This document shows positions 46,257 to 55,894 of a stretch of 64,000 nucleotides of DNA, one piece after another (within the stretch, counting starts at the first letter, position 1; each line of letters begins with the position of its first letter). Both the position numbers and the translations under genes were made by a program. This stretch comes from Caldicellulosiruptor changbaiensis (lineage in GTDB: Bacteria > Bacillota > Thermoanaerobacteria > Caldicellulosiruptorales > Caldicellulosiruptoraceae): the NCBI RefSeq assembly GCF_003999255.1, contig NZ_CP034791.1:2706501-2770500 (forward strand), in the 5' to 3' direction. The notes under the pieces are model-generated. The model saw only the letters and a list, made by a program, of their open reading frames with translations. It was not told the DNA's origin and made no database searches.

Positions 46257-48347
46257 TTATTCTACTTTAAATACTGATACTGCCTTATTCAGCTCTTCAG
46301 ACAAATTTCTAAGAGAATATACCATATTCTGCAACTCCTCTATAGAAGCAAGTTGTTGTTCAGTTGCAGCAGAAACTTCCTCTGATAAAGCCGCAGTTTC
46401 TTCTGAAACAGCAGAAATGTTTTCAACACTGTTGAAAATTTTATCCTTTTTTGAATCTATAACTCTTAAAGTTTTAATTGCCCTTTGCAGACCCTCAAGC
46501 AAGTCAGAAATAGCATTTTTCATTTCTGTAAAAGAAATCTCAACACTTCTTATCGAATCTTCCTGTAGTTTTATTATATTTTCAACGTCGTCCACAACTT
46601 TTTCAGAAAATTTTGCTTTTGATAAAATATTTTTAACAATCTCTTCAACACCTTTTGTCGCGTCTTTAGACTGTTGAGCAAGTTTTCTTATTTCACTTGC
46701 AACAACAGCAAAACCTTTCCCACTTTCGCCTGCTTTAGCAGCTTCAAGTGTAGCATTTAACGCTAAAAGTCTTGTTTGTTCAGATATACTCGAAAGCAGA
46801 TTCATAATTTTGTTTATCTTCTCTACCCATCCAATTAGCTCTCTTACACGCAAAATCATATCTTTTGTGGTCTTCTGTGAGTTACCTGCAACCTGTCTCA
46901 ATACTTCTATTGCAGAATAACCTCTATCAGTTTTAACCAAAACTTCTTCTGAAACCTTGTTCATTCTATTAAAATCTTCAACCATATTAATCACGTCTTT
47001 TGTAAATCCACTCATAGCTTGTGAAATCAATGTAGCTTCGTTAGCCTGTGAACAAGCACCTTCAGCAATTTCTGAAATTGCTTTTGCCACTTCATTCGAA
47101 GCAGCAGTTGTTTCTGAGGCAATAGTTGCTATAGTAGAGATGGTCTTATTTACCTGTTCAGAAAGCTGCTTAACCTTACCGACTAATTCTCTAAGCTGGC
47201 TTACCATTTTGTTAAAGCCATCTGATAGAATACCAATTTCGTCATTTAATGATACATGAGAGAATGCTGTCAAATTTCCTCCTGATGCCTTATTCATTTG
47301 TTCTAATACAACTTTTACACTTTTTGTAATTTTCAATGTGCCAAAAAAGCTTCCTCCAATAACAAATACACCAAATATCAAACTAATCAAAATGATAACC
47401 AGTTGCAGCTTAGATATCTTAGATGTTATGTCATTTTTAGGTATTAATGAAGCATATATAAATCCACTATCTGAGCTTTTCGAATAACTTACTATCCATA
47501 CATCAGGTAAATTTGTTTCAAAAATATCTGCATCCTTTTTATCTGCCTTTTCTGAAATTGTAGTTTTAATAACATTTATTTTGGATTTTATTGCAGTAGA
47601 TAAATTTTTTGAAGTAATTATTTTACTGTCTGGTGTAATAACAAAAGATATGCCATTTTTAGTTATTTTGATATTTGAGAGCATTTCGTCAAATACATCT
47701 TTACCGATGTCTATTACAATCAATCCTATTTTATTACCAGTTGAAGGATCATATAATACCCTCACTACGGATATTGAATAATCTCTTACATCTGAACCAA
47801 CTTCTTTAAGAATATCATTAAAATACTGATTATGATCAGCGCACCATATAAAACCCTGGTCACTTTCAAAAGCCATCTTAACCCAGTTGCTTTTAAACAA
47901 ATTATTAAAATCAATGTTATCAAAGCTGATAGTAGGATAGCCCAAAGAAGATTCTTTATTTATGAGAATATAAACACTTGAAATGAATTTATTTGATGAA
48001 ATAATACTCAACAGCGCTTTTTGGGCTTCTTTTTTCCACTCAAGTTTTTCATAGTCATCATTACTTGTTTTTTGAACGTTTATGTATTTTTTTAAAGTTT
48101 CATTTGTAGCAAGCTGAAATGACAAGTCTTTTGCACGTTCTAATATTTGGTCAAAATATTTGCCCGATTGGAATGTTGAAGTTGAAATACTGTCTTCTAT
48201 GTTTTGCCTTAACATAGATGTAGAAAAAGTAACTGTAAATATGTCTATTAACAAAACCAAAATTAAAACAACTAAAAACAGAAGAATAGCTATCTTCCCT
48301 GGCAAGGTTGACGCTAAACTTTTTGCTTTTTTCACAATCGCCTTCAT
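46257..48347 (-). CDS. Methyl-accepting chemotaxis protein with extracellular Cache domain
   Basis: The protein is about 696 residues from the ATG at 48347 (AGGAGGTG four bases upstream); the frame opens at 48398. Helices lie near residues 18-42 ([19 protein letters not shown]) and near 315-340 ([20 protein letters not shown]). Between them is a double-Cache sensor ([34 protein letters not shown]). HAMP and the signalling domain follow with the tip [16 protein letters not shown] and [17 protein letters not shown]. It lies just downstream of the sugar ABC operon, so a sugar ligand is plausible but unproven. Confidence 0.95.
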   Translation of the reverse strand: MKAIVKKAKSLASTLPGKIAILLFLVVLILVLLIDIFTVTFSTSMLRQNIEDSISTSTFQSGKYFDQILERAKDLSFQLATNETLKKYINVQKTSNDDYEKLEWKKEAQKALLSIISSNKFISSVYILINKESSLGYPTISFDNIDFNNLFKSNWVKMAFESDQGFIWCADHNQYFNDILKEVGSDVRDYSISVVRVLYDPSTGNKIGLIVIDIGKDVFDEMLSNIKITKNGISFVITPDSKIITSKNLSTAIKSKINVIKTTISEKADKKDADIFETNLPDVWIVSYSKSSDSGFIYASLIPKNDITSKISKLQLVIILISLIFGVFVIGGSFFGTLKITKSVKVVLEQMNKASGGNLTAFSHVSLNDEIGILSDGFNKMVSQLRELVGKVKQLSEQVNKTISTIATIASETTAASNEVAKAISEIAEGACSQANEATLISQAMSGFTKDVINMVEDFNRMNKVSEEVLVKTDRGYSAIEVLRQVAGNSQKTTKDMILRVRELIGWVEKINKIMNLLSSISEQTRLLALNATLEAAKAGESGKGFAVVASEIRKLAQQSKDATKGVEEIVKNILSKAKFSEKVVDDVENIIKLQEDSIRSVEISFTEMKNAISDLLEGLQRAIKTLRVIDSKKDKIFNSVENISAVSEETAALSEEVSAATEQQLASIEELQNMVYSLRNLSEELNKAVSVFKVE

Positions 48348-48365
48348 GCCACACCTCCTATTGTT

Positions 48366-48434
48366 AAAAATTAGGCTATCTAAAAGGAAAATAGGCAAGT
48401 TTATTTATATTCTAAAGTCCTTTTAGATAGCCAT
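48366..48434 (-). terminator. Terminator of the sugar ABC operon
   Basis: A 14-bp perfect inverted repeat (GGCTATCTAAAAGG / CCTTTTAGATAGCC) with a 31-nt loop is followed by TAATTTTT on the minus strand, just past the permease stop. Confidence 0.75.
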
Positions 48435-48439
48435 AAAAA

Positions 48440-49288
48440 TCACTCTTTTACAGCTCCTGCTGTAAGACCAGACACAATCCTTTGCTGGAATATAAATACC
48501 ATTAGTACAAGAGGAATCATAACTACAATTGCAGCAGCCGAAATCTCATCCCAAGGAATTGTGAACCTTCCCTGAAACATGACAATTCCAACTGAGACTG
48601 TTCTCCAAATGTCATCAGTGTTTATGACCAAAGCAAACAGAAATTCATTCCATACAGAAATAAATATAAGTATAGCTGCTGTAAAAATGCCGGGTGCTAT
48701 AAGAGGCGTAATTATTTTATAGAAAATCTGAAATGTATTGCATCCATCAATTTTTGCTGCTTCGTCAATTTCATGAGAGACACCTTGGTAAAATGTTGTC
48801 AGATACCAAATAGCAAGTGGCAGTGAAAATGTGGTGTATGGAATTAAAAGCCCAAAAAAGCTGTTTCTAAGTCCTAAGTTTTTTACTATAACGTAAATAG
48901 GAGATACAATTGTAATTTGTGGAAACATTGAAACAGCCAATGAAAGACTCAAAACAAGGTTTTTTACCTTTGGTGAGATATTTGTCTTTGCAATTGCATA
49001 TGCTGCAAAACTTGCTATTACAATGGATATAATAGTGGTCTCAAGGCCGATTACAAAGCTGTTTAAAATATACCTTGCAAATGGTCTTTCGGTAAATACC
49101 ATCTTGTAGTTGCCAACATGAGGTTTTAATGTTATCAGTGATGAAATATTAAATATTTCACTTTTTGGTCTTATTGATGTAAGAAGTAGCCAGTAAAAAG
49201 GAAACAAAATTACAATTAGTGCTAGCACAATTATTATGTTCATAACAATCTTTGCTATCTTTTCGCCTGTTAATTTCTTTTTCTTCAT
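48440..49288 (-). CDS. Sugar ABC transporter permease, MalG type
   Basis: The 282-residue protein has six membrane helices. The EAA loop is HEIDEAAKIDGCNTFQIFYKIITPLIAPGI, with the opening LFPFYWLLLTSIRPKSEIF typical of CUT1 MalG-like subunits and the C-terminal FIFQQRIVSGLTAGAVKE. It is the last gene after the binding protein and the other permease. No ATPase gene is nearby; such systems in Firmicutes share a common MsmX/MsmK-type ATPase. Confidence 0.94.
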   Translation of the reverse strand: MKKKKLTGEKIAKIVMNIIIVLALIVILFPFYWLLLTSIRPKSEIFNISSLITLKPHVGNYKMVFTERPFARYILNSFVIGLETTIISIVIASFAAYAIAKTNISPKVKNLVLSLSLAVSMFPQITIVSPIYVIVKNLGLRNSFFGLLIPYTTFSLPLAIWYLTTFYQGVSHEIDEAAKIDGCNTFQIFYKIITPLIAPGIFTAAILIFISVWNEFLFALVINTDDIWRTVSVGIVMFQGRFTIPWDEISAAAIVVMIPLVLMVFIFQQRIVSGLTAGAVKE

Positions 49289-49297
49289 TTTACCATA

Positions 49298-50581
49298 TCA
49301 CCTCTTTTGATGTGAGAATACCTCAGCGCCAAGGATTTTTATATAGATAAAGCTTATAATGGTTACCATTATGAAAATCAGTACGGCTAAGGTTGAACCT
49401 CTACCAAAGTCAAGTTGGTTAAACAAAGTTTTATAAGTGTAGATAGAGACTGTCTCAGTTGAGTTTGCAGGACCGCCGCCTGTTAAAACATAAATGAGGT
49501 CAAATACTCTAAATGCATCCAGGGTTCTAAAAAGCAGAGCAACAAGTATGGTTGGTTTTAACATAGGCAAAGTAATCCTGAAAAACTGGTAAACTGCATT
49601 TGCACCATCCACTTTTGCGGCTTCATACAGCGATTCCGGAATTGTCTGAAGCCCTGCAACAAGCAAAATTGCAATATAGGGTGTTGTTTTCCAGATGTCG
49701 GCTGTCATTGCAGCTATCATTGCATTTGTAGTACTTGATAAAAGGTCTGCCGGACTTTTGATAAGTCCAATGTCTGCAAAAAACTTTGACATAATACCAA
49801 CCTGACCATCATACATAAACTTCCACATCAAAGCCGATATAACAGTAGGAATTGCCCAGGGCATAAGAACAATGCTTTTGAAAACATTTTTCAGGCTTGT
49901 TACTTTGTGCATAACAACAGCAAGCATAAGACCAAATACAAGTTCAAAAAATACTGTTACAACTGTAAACAAAAGTGTATTTTTTATGGCTGACAAAAGC
50001 CTTGAATCTTTTAGATAGTAGCTATAGTTCTGAAGACCAACAAAGTTTGGTTTCACAATAACCAAGTCAAGCGCCAAAAGTGCCTGTTTTAAATCATTGG
50101 TTTCTTGTGTGTTCGGCAATGAATTTGCAAGTGCTATGAGTTTTTGGACATACTCATTGTATTGATTTATCTCTTTTCTCGAAACAGATAAATATTTGAG
50201 CTTTATATCAACTGGCTGAAAATTGTTCAAAAGGTCATTTACTTTGTTGAGCTGTGATATCTTTTCATTGGTATTGAATATGCTCTTTTCCAGCTCAGGC
50301 AGTAAAGATTTTATTCTATCTACTATCTTTTTCTGTTTGCTATCCAAACTTTGGCTGCTTACACTGTCAAGTATTGATGATGCTGTAAAGACTGTATTTG
50401 CGTAGTTCTCAACATCTATCTTATATGATAAAGACACCTCACTCTTGGTTGGGTTGTTGAGCTGAATGTCAAAAAGGCTGTAGACAAAAACCTGCACAAG
50501 AGGAATAACTGCGACAAATATAAATATCAAAACTGCAGGAAGCAAAAATAAATACCCAAATAGTTTTTCCTTTCTGTCCAT
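49298..50581 (-). CDS. Sugar ABC transporter permease, MalF type, with long extracytoplasmic insert
   Basis: The 427-residue protein is about 130 residues longer than usual CUT1 permeases. After the first helix (FLLPAVLIFIFVAVIPLVQVFVYSLF) comes an insert of about 140 residues (roughly 45-185) rich in Leu/Lys/Asn with coiled-coil character (DSKQKKIVDRIKSLLPELE, NEKISQLNKVNDLLNNF). The common permease core follows (PNFVGLQNYSYYLKD, LVMHKVT-like, EAAKVDGANAVYQFFRITLPML). The extra loop faces outside and may dock the binding protein. It follows the binding-protein gene after a stem-loop. Confidence 0.92.
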   Translation of the reverse strand: MDRKEKLFGYLFLLPAVLIFIFVAVIPLVQVFVYSLFDIQLNNPTKSEVSLSYKIDVENYANTVFTASSILDSVSSQSLDSKQKKIVDRIKSLLPELEKSIFNTNEKISQLNKVNDLLNNFQPVDIKLKYLSVSRKEINQYNEYVQKLIALANSLPNTQETNDLKQALLALDLVIVKPNFVGLQNYSYYLKDSRLLSAIKNTLLFTVVTVFFELVFGLMLAVVMHKVTSLKNVFKSIVLMPWAIPTVISALMWKFMYDGQVGIMSKFFADIGLIKSPADLLSSTTNAMIAAMTADIWKTTPYIAILLVAGLQTIPESLYEAAKVDGANAVYQFFRITLPMLKPTILVALLFRTLDAFRVFDLIYVLTGGGPANSTETVSIYTYKTLFNQLDFGRGSTLAVLIFIMVTIISFIYIKILGAEVFSHQKR

Positions 50582-50605
50582 CTTTCCCCTCCCCTTTAAA
50601 CTTTA

Positions 50606-50638
50606 TTGGCAGGCTTAAAAAGAATTTAAGCCTGCCAA
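50606..50638 (-). promoter_or_regulatory. Intercistronic stem-loop after the binding-protein gene
   Basis: TTGGCAGGCTTAAA pairs perfectly with TTTAAGCCTGCCAA over a 5-nt loop. No U-run follows. It fits the common hairpin that keeps binding-protein mRNA levels above those of the permeases. Confidence 0.6.
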
Positions 50639-50659
50639 CTTCTTTATTGAGATTGTCTT

Positions 50660-51937
50660 TTACTTTTGAGTCTTTACAAGCTCTTTTAATTTCTTGTCCA
50701 AATCAAGGACAGCTGTTTTTACATCCTTCTTACCATTTACAATGTTGGAAAACTCAATCTGCATTGCATCTGAAAGCTTTGGATAAATTGGTGAAACAGG
50801 TCTTGGAACAGCAGCTAAAATAGCTTCTATAAACTTCTTGTCGCCAATAAGTGGATTTGCTTTTATAACATCTTTGTCGTTAAAAAGTGGCTTGTAAACA
50901 GGAACATTTCCGTTGTAAATGGCCATAAGTTTTTGTCCTTCTCTTTGCACAAGGAACTTCAAAAGTCTCCATGAAGCTTCAGGATTCTTTGTGTATTTGT
51001 TAATACCAACCATCCAACCACCAAGCGCTGCAGCTGAACCCTTTGAACCCTTCGGAAGTGGCAGAATGCCAACTTTGCCTTTTACTTTTGATTGTGGACT
51101 ATTTACCATAGCCCACATGTATGGCCAGTTTCTTGCAAAAACTGCAAGACCGTTTATGAAAGCTGTATGTGTCTCAATCTCTGTAAATGTGTTGATGTTT
51201 GGTGGAACAATACCAGATGTTATAACCTTTCTCATCATGTTAAGTCCATCAATTGTTCCTTTGTTATTAACTACAATATTTCCACTCTCATCAACAACTC
51301 TGCCGCCATATGAAGCAATATACTCTATCGCATCACAAACAAGACCCTCATATTGTTTTGCTTGCATCAAAAATCCATATTTTGTACCCTTTTTACCCTT
51401 GTACTTTTTAGCAACTTTAATCAAATCATCCCATGTCTTTGGAAGTTCATTTTGAGGAACAATGTCTTTTCTGTAATAAAGAAGTCCTGCATCAATAAAT
51501 CTTGGAAATGCCCACATCTGACCTTTGAATCTTGCAGCATCAATTGTCCCTTTGATGTAGTCATTAAGATTAATCTTGTCGCGCTTTATAAACCTGTCAA
51601 GTGGAAGTGTGTAGCCTGCTTGAGCAAACTCAGCTGGCCAGATAACATCCATGTCAAATACATCAATGTCAGAACCACCGGCGCTCATTACTGTCACAAG
51701 CTGGTCATGGTTTTGGCCTGTGTCAGATGGGTTTTCTTTGTAGATTACCTTGATGTCTGGGTTTTTCTTCATAAACTCTTTGATAATCTTTTCTGTTGCG
51801 TGAGTTTCGTCCTTGCCACGTACATAGGTTATTGTGACTTGCTTCTTAGAAGCGGCATTAGTATCAGCAGGGCCAAAAGCTAAAAACAAGCTTACACTCA
51901 GAGCAATTAAAGTAATTACCGCAACAAGCCTTTTCAT
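50660..51937 (-). CDS. Sugar ABC transporter substrate-binding protein (CUT1)
   Basis: The 425-residue protein has a signal peptide (VAVITLIALSVSLFLAFGPA) and the solute-binding family 1 fold: ITYVRGKDETHATEKIIKEF, DIDVFDMDVIWPAEFAQAGY, LPKTWDDLIKVAKKYKGK, and GGWMVGINKYTKNPEASWRLLKFL. No lipobox Cys is at the usual position, so anchoring may be through the uncleaved signal. The ligand is an oligosaccharide by family, not specified by sequence. First gene of the operon under the LacI-type operator at 52174. Confidence 0.92.
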   Translation of the reverse strand: MKRLVAVITLIALSVSLFLAFGPADTNAASKKQVTITYVRGKDETHATEKIIKEFMKKNPDIKVIYKENPSDTGQNHDQLVTVMSAGGSDIDVFDMDVIWPAEFAQAGYTLPLDRFIKRDKINLNDYIKGTIDAARFKGQMWAFPRFIDAGLLYYRKDIVPQNELPKTWDDLIKVAKKYKGKKGTKYGFLMQAKQYEGLVCDAIEYIASYGGRVVDESGNIVVNNKGTIDGLNMMRKVITSGIVPPNINTFTEIETHTAFINGLAVFARNWPYMWAMVNSPQSKVKGKVGILPLPKGSKGSAAALGGWMVGINKYTKNPEASWRLLKFLVQREGQKLMAIYNGNVPVYKPLFNDKDVIKANPLIGDKKFIEAILAAVPRPVSPIYPKLSDAMQIEFSNIVNGKKDVKTAVLDLDKKLKELVKTQK

Positions 51938-52190
51938 AAAAATACAACCTCCTTTTTGTAAGTTTTTGTGATATAATTTTAAATAGGGGTTTTATATCAT
52001 CCCACACACAGCAGTGTGGGACAATACCTTTTTTGGGGCTCGGCTCTTTTTGAAGTGGAAAAAGAGCCGAGCATTTTGTTTTGTCGGGTGGGATACTCTC
52101 CTAAGATTTTATGTCTTTGCGTTGGCAATTTATGTAATATTTTTAGTTTTTAGTTGTTTTTCTATGAAATCTTAGTAATCGTTTACGCTA
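51938..52190 (-). promoter_or_regulatory. Leader of the sugar ABC operon with two stem-loops
   Basis: Between the promoter and the start of the binding-protein gene lie about 250 nt. GCTCGGCTCTTTTT / AAAAAGAGCCGAGC (52038-52072) and CCCACAC / GTGTGGG (52001-52020) form two hairpins. The larger one is followed by T's only on the plus strand, so on the transcribed strand neither is a classical terminator. Confidence 0.5.
52174..52187 (-). promoter_or_regulatory. LacI-family operator upstream of the sugar ABC operon
   Basis: AGTAATCGTTTACG lies just downstream of the -10 box. The same word with one change (AGTAATCGTTTTCG) lies at 55334-55347 before the lacI-type gene. Confidence 0.7.
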
Positions 52191-52195
52191 AATAA

Positions 52196-52224
52196 AATAT
52201 ACTACGTTTTGTTTAACTTGTCAA
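52196..52224 (-). promoter_or_regulatory. Promoter of the sugar ABC operon
   Basis: On the minus strand TTGACA and TATATT are exactly 17 bp apart, with the operator word right behind the -10. Confidence 0.8.
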
Positions 52225-52245
52225 TATGTTTTTAAAAAAACTTTA

Positions 52246-53030
52246 TCAATTTGTGAAGTTTGTATTCTTTGTAGACTCTCTCGGAATGATTGAAGTATCC
52301 AAGATATATTTACCTTTGCTAACAACTCCTCCTTTCAAAATATCTATCAAAAGCCTTGCAGCAAGCCTTCCCATTTCATAACGTGGTTGATGGACTGTGG
52401 TAATTTTAGGTGTAACCATTGAAGCAAGTTCAATGTCGTCAAATCCCATAATTCCAAGCTCATCTGGAATTGAAATCCCAAGTTCTTTTGCCGCATCACA
52501 CGCTCCAATTGCCATCTCATCATTCGAACAGAAAATGGCATCTGGGGGCTCTGGCATAGTCAACAGTTCTTTTGCAAGCTTATATCCACTTTCATATTTA
52601 TAATCACCATATTTTATATATTTCTCGTTGGCTCCAAGTCCAAGATTTTCAAGCGCCATTTTATAACCTTTGAGTCTATCTTGCGAAAGAAGTGCTCCAA
52701 TCTTGCCAGTAATTTTAGCTATTTTTCTATATCCACTTTTGTATAAAAACATAGTCGCATCATAAGCTGACTTAAAATTGTCAACACATACTGTCACAAG
52801 TTCATCTGAAAAATAATCAGAAATGACTACCATTTTAAACTGCCTTGATAGTTCAACAATTCTCTGTGGTTCGCTGAGGCTTCCTGTAAGAAGTATCCCA
52901 TCTGCTATTTGACCCTTCATCATTTTATAATACTCTTCTTCTATTTTTTGGGAATCTGAAAAATTGCCAAGAATTATATTATAACCATTTTCTCTTGCCT
53001 CGACTTCAATCCCTTTTATTAGCTTATTGA
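52246..53030 (-). pseudogene. LacI-type regulator, 3' part (split by IS insertion)
   Basis: The frame continues from the insertion junction at 53030 (NKLIKGIEVEARENGYNIIL) through MMKGQIADGILLTGSLSEPQ to the stop at 52246. It holds most of the periplasmic-binding-like effector domain: DYFSDELVTVCVDN, GALLSQDRLKGYKMALE, IFCSNDEMAIGACDAAKELG, and IMGFDDIELASMVTPKITTV. It lacks the DNA-binding head, which lies at 55062-55307 beyond the insertion. Joined across the 10-bp target duplication the gene codes about 335 residues. As it stands, no functional repressor can be made. Confidence 0.88.
53021..53030. repeat. Target-site duplication, left copy (AGCTTATTGA)
   Basis: It is identical to 55075-55084. 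The two copies flank the double IS insertion, and both fall at the same codons (F-N-K-L) of the interrupted lacI gene. Confidence 0.85.
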
Positions 53031-54139
53031 GGTTGTTGAATAAAAGAAATAACCATATAGAGTAAACATAGTAACAAAAGAAAAAAGCCCCCTTGTGTTA
53101 TAATTTTAATTTAAGAGAAAACCACAACAAAACACAAGGGGGAAAAAGATGACTAAGAATATTAAAGCACAAAATAAGAAATTTTTAAAGCTGCTTTTTG
53201 TAATAAAAAAGGTTACTGAAGTTTTATCGAGGAAGATAAAGCAAAATAGAAGGGGACGACCGAGGAAATTTAATCTGTTTCAGATAATAGCTTGTTTGGT
53301 TTATAAAGTTAAAAAGGGGATAAAGAGTTTCAGAGAATTAGAATATCGAATAAATCAAGACACAGAGTTTAAGCAAGTAGTAGGTATAGAAGAAAGTCCG
53401 GACTATTCATATTTTGCAAAGTTGTCAAGAAAAATAGAAAAAGAATACATGCAAGATATAAAAGACATATTAATAGCTAAGATAGAACCTGATATGAGTA
53501 TAGCGATAGTAGACTCTACGCCGCTGAGAAGTGCCAAAAATGATTCAGAAGCAAAAAATAGGTATACATATTACAATAGGATTTTTCAGGGGATACAAAT
53601 TACATCTTTGTGTACAGGTAAAGAAGAAGTAATACCACTTTTCTGGATTTTAACAGGGGCAAATGAACATGACTCAAGACAAGAAGAGCTTTGTATAGGG
53701 CATGGGGCTTTGGCTGTGAGATTGTATTAGCAGATGCGGGATACGATTGTAGCAGATGGTTTAATATAGCAAATGAGCTTAAAGTTAAATTTGTTGCTGG
53801 GATAAACAAAAGAAACATGAAAGATAAAAACAATGTTAAGAATGTTTTAGAAGCAAGAACATAAGATTTTTAGAAACTGAAGAGGGTAAAAAGCTATACA
53901 AGCAGAGAACAAAGATTGAAAGACTATTTAGCAAATTAAAAGGTGAATATAATCTTGAGAATGTGAGGCTCAAGGGATTTAGAAATTATAAAAGGTATAT
54001 TGATTGGATACTAATTACTTTTCTATTTGAGCAACTTCTTAGAAAGTTAGAAGGTAAGAAGTTTTCTTTCGCTTATGAATGGAATCAATAACTTTTGTTT
54101 ATTTTATGTATTGTTGGTAATATTTTTTATTCAACAACC
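53031..54139 (+). mobile_element. IS4/IS5-superfamily insertion sequence, copy 1
   Basis: About 1.1 kb bounded by terminal inverted repeats: GGTTGTTGAATAAAAGAAAT at the left and TTTTTTATTCAACAACC(T) at the right. It carries one DDE transposase gene in plus orientation and shows the full element, unlike copy 2. Confidence 0.85.
53149..54091 (+). pseudogene. Transposase of IS copy 1 (frameshifted)
   Basis: The start region codes MTKNIKAQNKKFLKLLFVIKK and RGRPRKFNLFQIIACLVYKV, and the first catalytic Asp is in IAIVDSTPLRSAK. Compared with copy 2 there is an extra A in a run near 53556, a missing T near 53613 and a missing T near 53690; the last ends the frame at 53730. The coding continues in another frame with LADAGYDCSRWF (second Asp) and TKIERLFSKLKGEYNLENVRL (catalytic Glu), ending at 54091. 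The three DDE residues all survive, but the frame is broken. Confidence 0.8.
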
Positions 54140-54170
54140 TAAATAATTATATTTTTTTTAACTAAAACTT
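54140..54170. other. 31-bp AT-rich spacer between the two IS copies
   Basis: AAATAATTATATTTTTTTTA-type sequence separates the right end of copy 1 from the left end of copy 2. It is not part of the lacI gene, so the pair entered together or was built from another site. Confidence 0.5.
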
Positions 54171-55074
54171 GAGGTTGTTGAATAAAAGAAATAACCATAT
54201 AGAGTAAACATAGTAACAAAAAAAAAAGCCCCCTTGTGTTATAATTTTAATTTAAGAGAAAACCACAAAAAAACACAAGGGGAAAAAAGATGACTAAGAA
54301 TATTAAAGCACAAAATAAGAAATTTTTAAAGCTGCTTTTGTAATAAAAAGGTTACTGAAGTTTTATCGAGGAAGATAAAGCAAAATAGAAGGGGACGACC
54401 GAGGAAATTTAATCTGTTTCAGATAATAGCTTGTTTGGTTTATAAAGTTAAAAAGGGGATAAAGAGTTTCAGAGAATTAGAATATCGAATAAATCAAGAC
54501 ACAGAGTTTAAGCAAGTAGTAGGTATAGAAGAAAGTCCGGACTATTCATATTTTGCAAAGTTGTCAAGAAAAATAGAAAAAGAATACATGCAAGATATAA
54601 AAGACATATTAATAGCTAAGATAGAACCTGATATGAGTATAGCGATAGTAGACTCTACGCCGCTGAGAAGTGCCAAAAATGATTCAGAAGCAAAAATAGG
54701 TATACATATTACAATAGGATTTTTCAGGGGATACAAATTACATCTTTTGTGTACAGGTAAAGAAGAAGTAATACCACTTTTCTGGATTTTAACAGGGGCA
54801 AATGAACATGACTCAAGACAAGAAGAGCTTTTGTATAGGGCATGGGGCTTTGGCTGTGAGATTGTATTAGCAGATGCGGGATACGATTGTAGCAGATGGT
54901 TTAATATAGCAAATGAGCTTAAAGTTAAATTTGTTGCTGGGATAAACAAAAGAAACATGAAAAATAAAAACAATGTTAGCAATAGTTTTAGAAGCAAGAA
55001 CATAAGATTTTTAGAAACTGAAGAGGGTAAAAAGCTTTTCAAGCAGAGAACAAAATGGAATCTATTTTAGGCTC
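54171..55074 (+). mobile_element. IS4/IS5-superfamily insertion sequence, copy 2 (right end lost)
   Basis: The left terminal repeat (AGGTTGTTGAATAAAAGAAA) is intact. Identity to copy 1 stops near 55053; the last ~20 bases do not match any IS end. The copy directly meets the right target duplication. Confidence 0.8.
54289..55070 (+). pseudogene. Transposase of IS copy 2 (frameshifted and truncated)
   Basis: The start ATG at 54290 is followed by a one-T loss and a one-A loss near 54339-54350, so the long frame begins only at 54435. From there it codes about 211 residues with IAIVDSTPLRSAK and LADAGYDCSRWF, then ends at KQRTKWNLF-stop. The Glu-containing segment (IERLFSKLKG) is missing, so this copy cannot be active. 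Confidence 0.75.
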
Positions 55075-55307
55075 AGCTTATTGAAAAAGTAGTTCTCTAT
55101 ATCAGGTATCATAACCAAGATATTTTTTGTCTGCTTACTTCTCAATTTCCTTGCTGTCTGGTTCGGAGTATATCCTAAGCTGTCTACCAGTTTTAATATC
55201 TCTTCCCTTTTTTCCTGACTCACACCTTCCTTTCCACTTAGTGCTCTTGAAATTGTTGCAACAGAATAGCCTGTTAGTTTTGCTATGTCTTTGATTGTGT
55301 ACTTCAT
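55062..55307 (-). pseudogene. LacI-type regulator, 5' part (DNA-binding head)
   Basis: It starts MKYTIKDIAKLTGYSVATIS, the standard LacI helix-turn-helix, then RALSGKEGVSQEKREEILKL and the hinge region TARKLRSKQTKNILVMIPDI. Real homology stops at ENYFFNKL where the target duplication begins (55075-55084); the last residues SLK come from the inserted DNA. A free 75-residue head could still bind DNA weakly. Confidence 0.88.
55075..55084. repeat. Target-site duplication, right copy (AGCTTATTGA)
   Basis: It matches 53021-53030 exactly; ten bases fits IS4-type elements. Confidence 0.85.
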
Positions 55308-55333
55308 ATTTCATCCCAGCCCTTCTTTTTATC

Positions 55334-55388
55334 AGTAATCGTTTTCGTATTTATTTTAAAATATATCAGGTTACTTTAGCGAAATCAA
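55334..55388 (-). promoter_or_regulatory. Promoter and operator of the lacI-type gene
   Basis: On the minus strand TTGATT (55383-55388) and TATATT (55360-55365) are 17 bp apart. The operator word CGAAAACGATTACT (55334-55347) follows the -10, at nearly the same place as in the ABC operon promoter. Confidence 0.7.
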
Positions 55389-55545
55389 TACATATTTTGT
55401 ATAAAATAAGCTAAAATTTGTTGAACAAATATAATAAAAAAACCACAGGCAATTTACTCCCTTGTGTGCAATACTGTCCTGGGGCTAATTTCTTTTTGTA
55501 TTTTTATAGGACACATATAACAACTCTAATCTGTATTCAAAATTT

Positions 55546-55894
55546 CTACATTAAGCTTTGAAAATGCTTTTTATCAAAAGTAAATATTCTATTGTTTCCT
55601 GATTTTGCTATGTGATGAAAAAGATATGCAGCAATGAAATCAACGTTGCTCTCTTTGTAACTTTTGAGCGCAAAAAGAACAATATCCGCTTCTTCCGCTT
55701 CAATGCCATCAGAACATATACAGGCACTCAGAATATCATACAACCTCTGTAATTGTAATTGCTGCAACAAACAGTTTTAACTTTCCCTGTTCGGCTTTAA
55801 GTATAATCTTCTGAGCTTTTTGAAAAAACTCCTCGTGGTCATGCAATACATATCTCAAAATTACATTCGCATCGAATCATACTTTTTCCATCAT
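55546..55894 (-). pseudogene. PIN-domain (VapC-like) toxin, decayed
   Basis: From ATGs at 55891-55894 the frame reads MEKV-stop-FDANVILRYVLHDHEEFF..., with a TGA (55877-55879) just before the first PIN Asp. It continues to AAITITEVV and hits a second stop; the following part (YDILSACICSDGIEAEEADIV... NVDFIAAYLFHHIAK... IFTFDKKHFQSL) is in another frame, with about ten residues missing between. So one nonsense mutation and one deletion/frameshift are present. Active-site Asp words of PIN RNases (FDAN, ADIV, VDF) are still readable. Confidence 0.7.

Noticed and set aside
52038-52072. Strong hairpin as a terminator of the lacI-type gene
   Set aside because: On the minus strand it is followed by C and A runs, and it lies inside the leader of the ABC operon, downstream of that operon's promoter.
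53600-55042. Minus-strand frames inside the IS copies
   Set aside because: Shadows of the transposase coding strand, broken at the same places in both copies.
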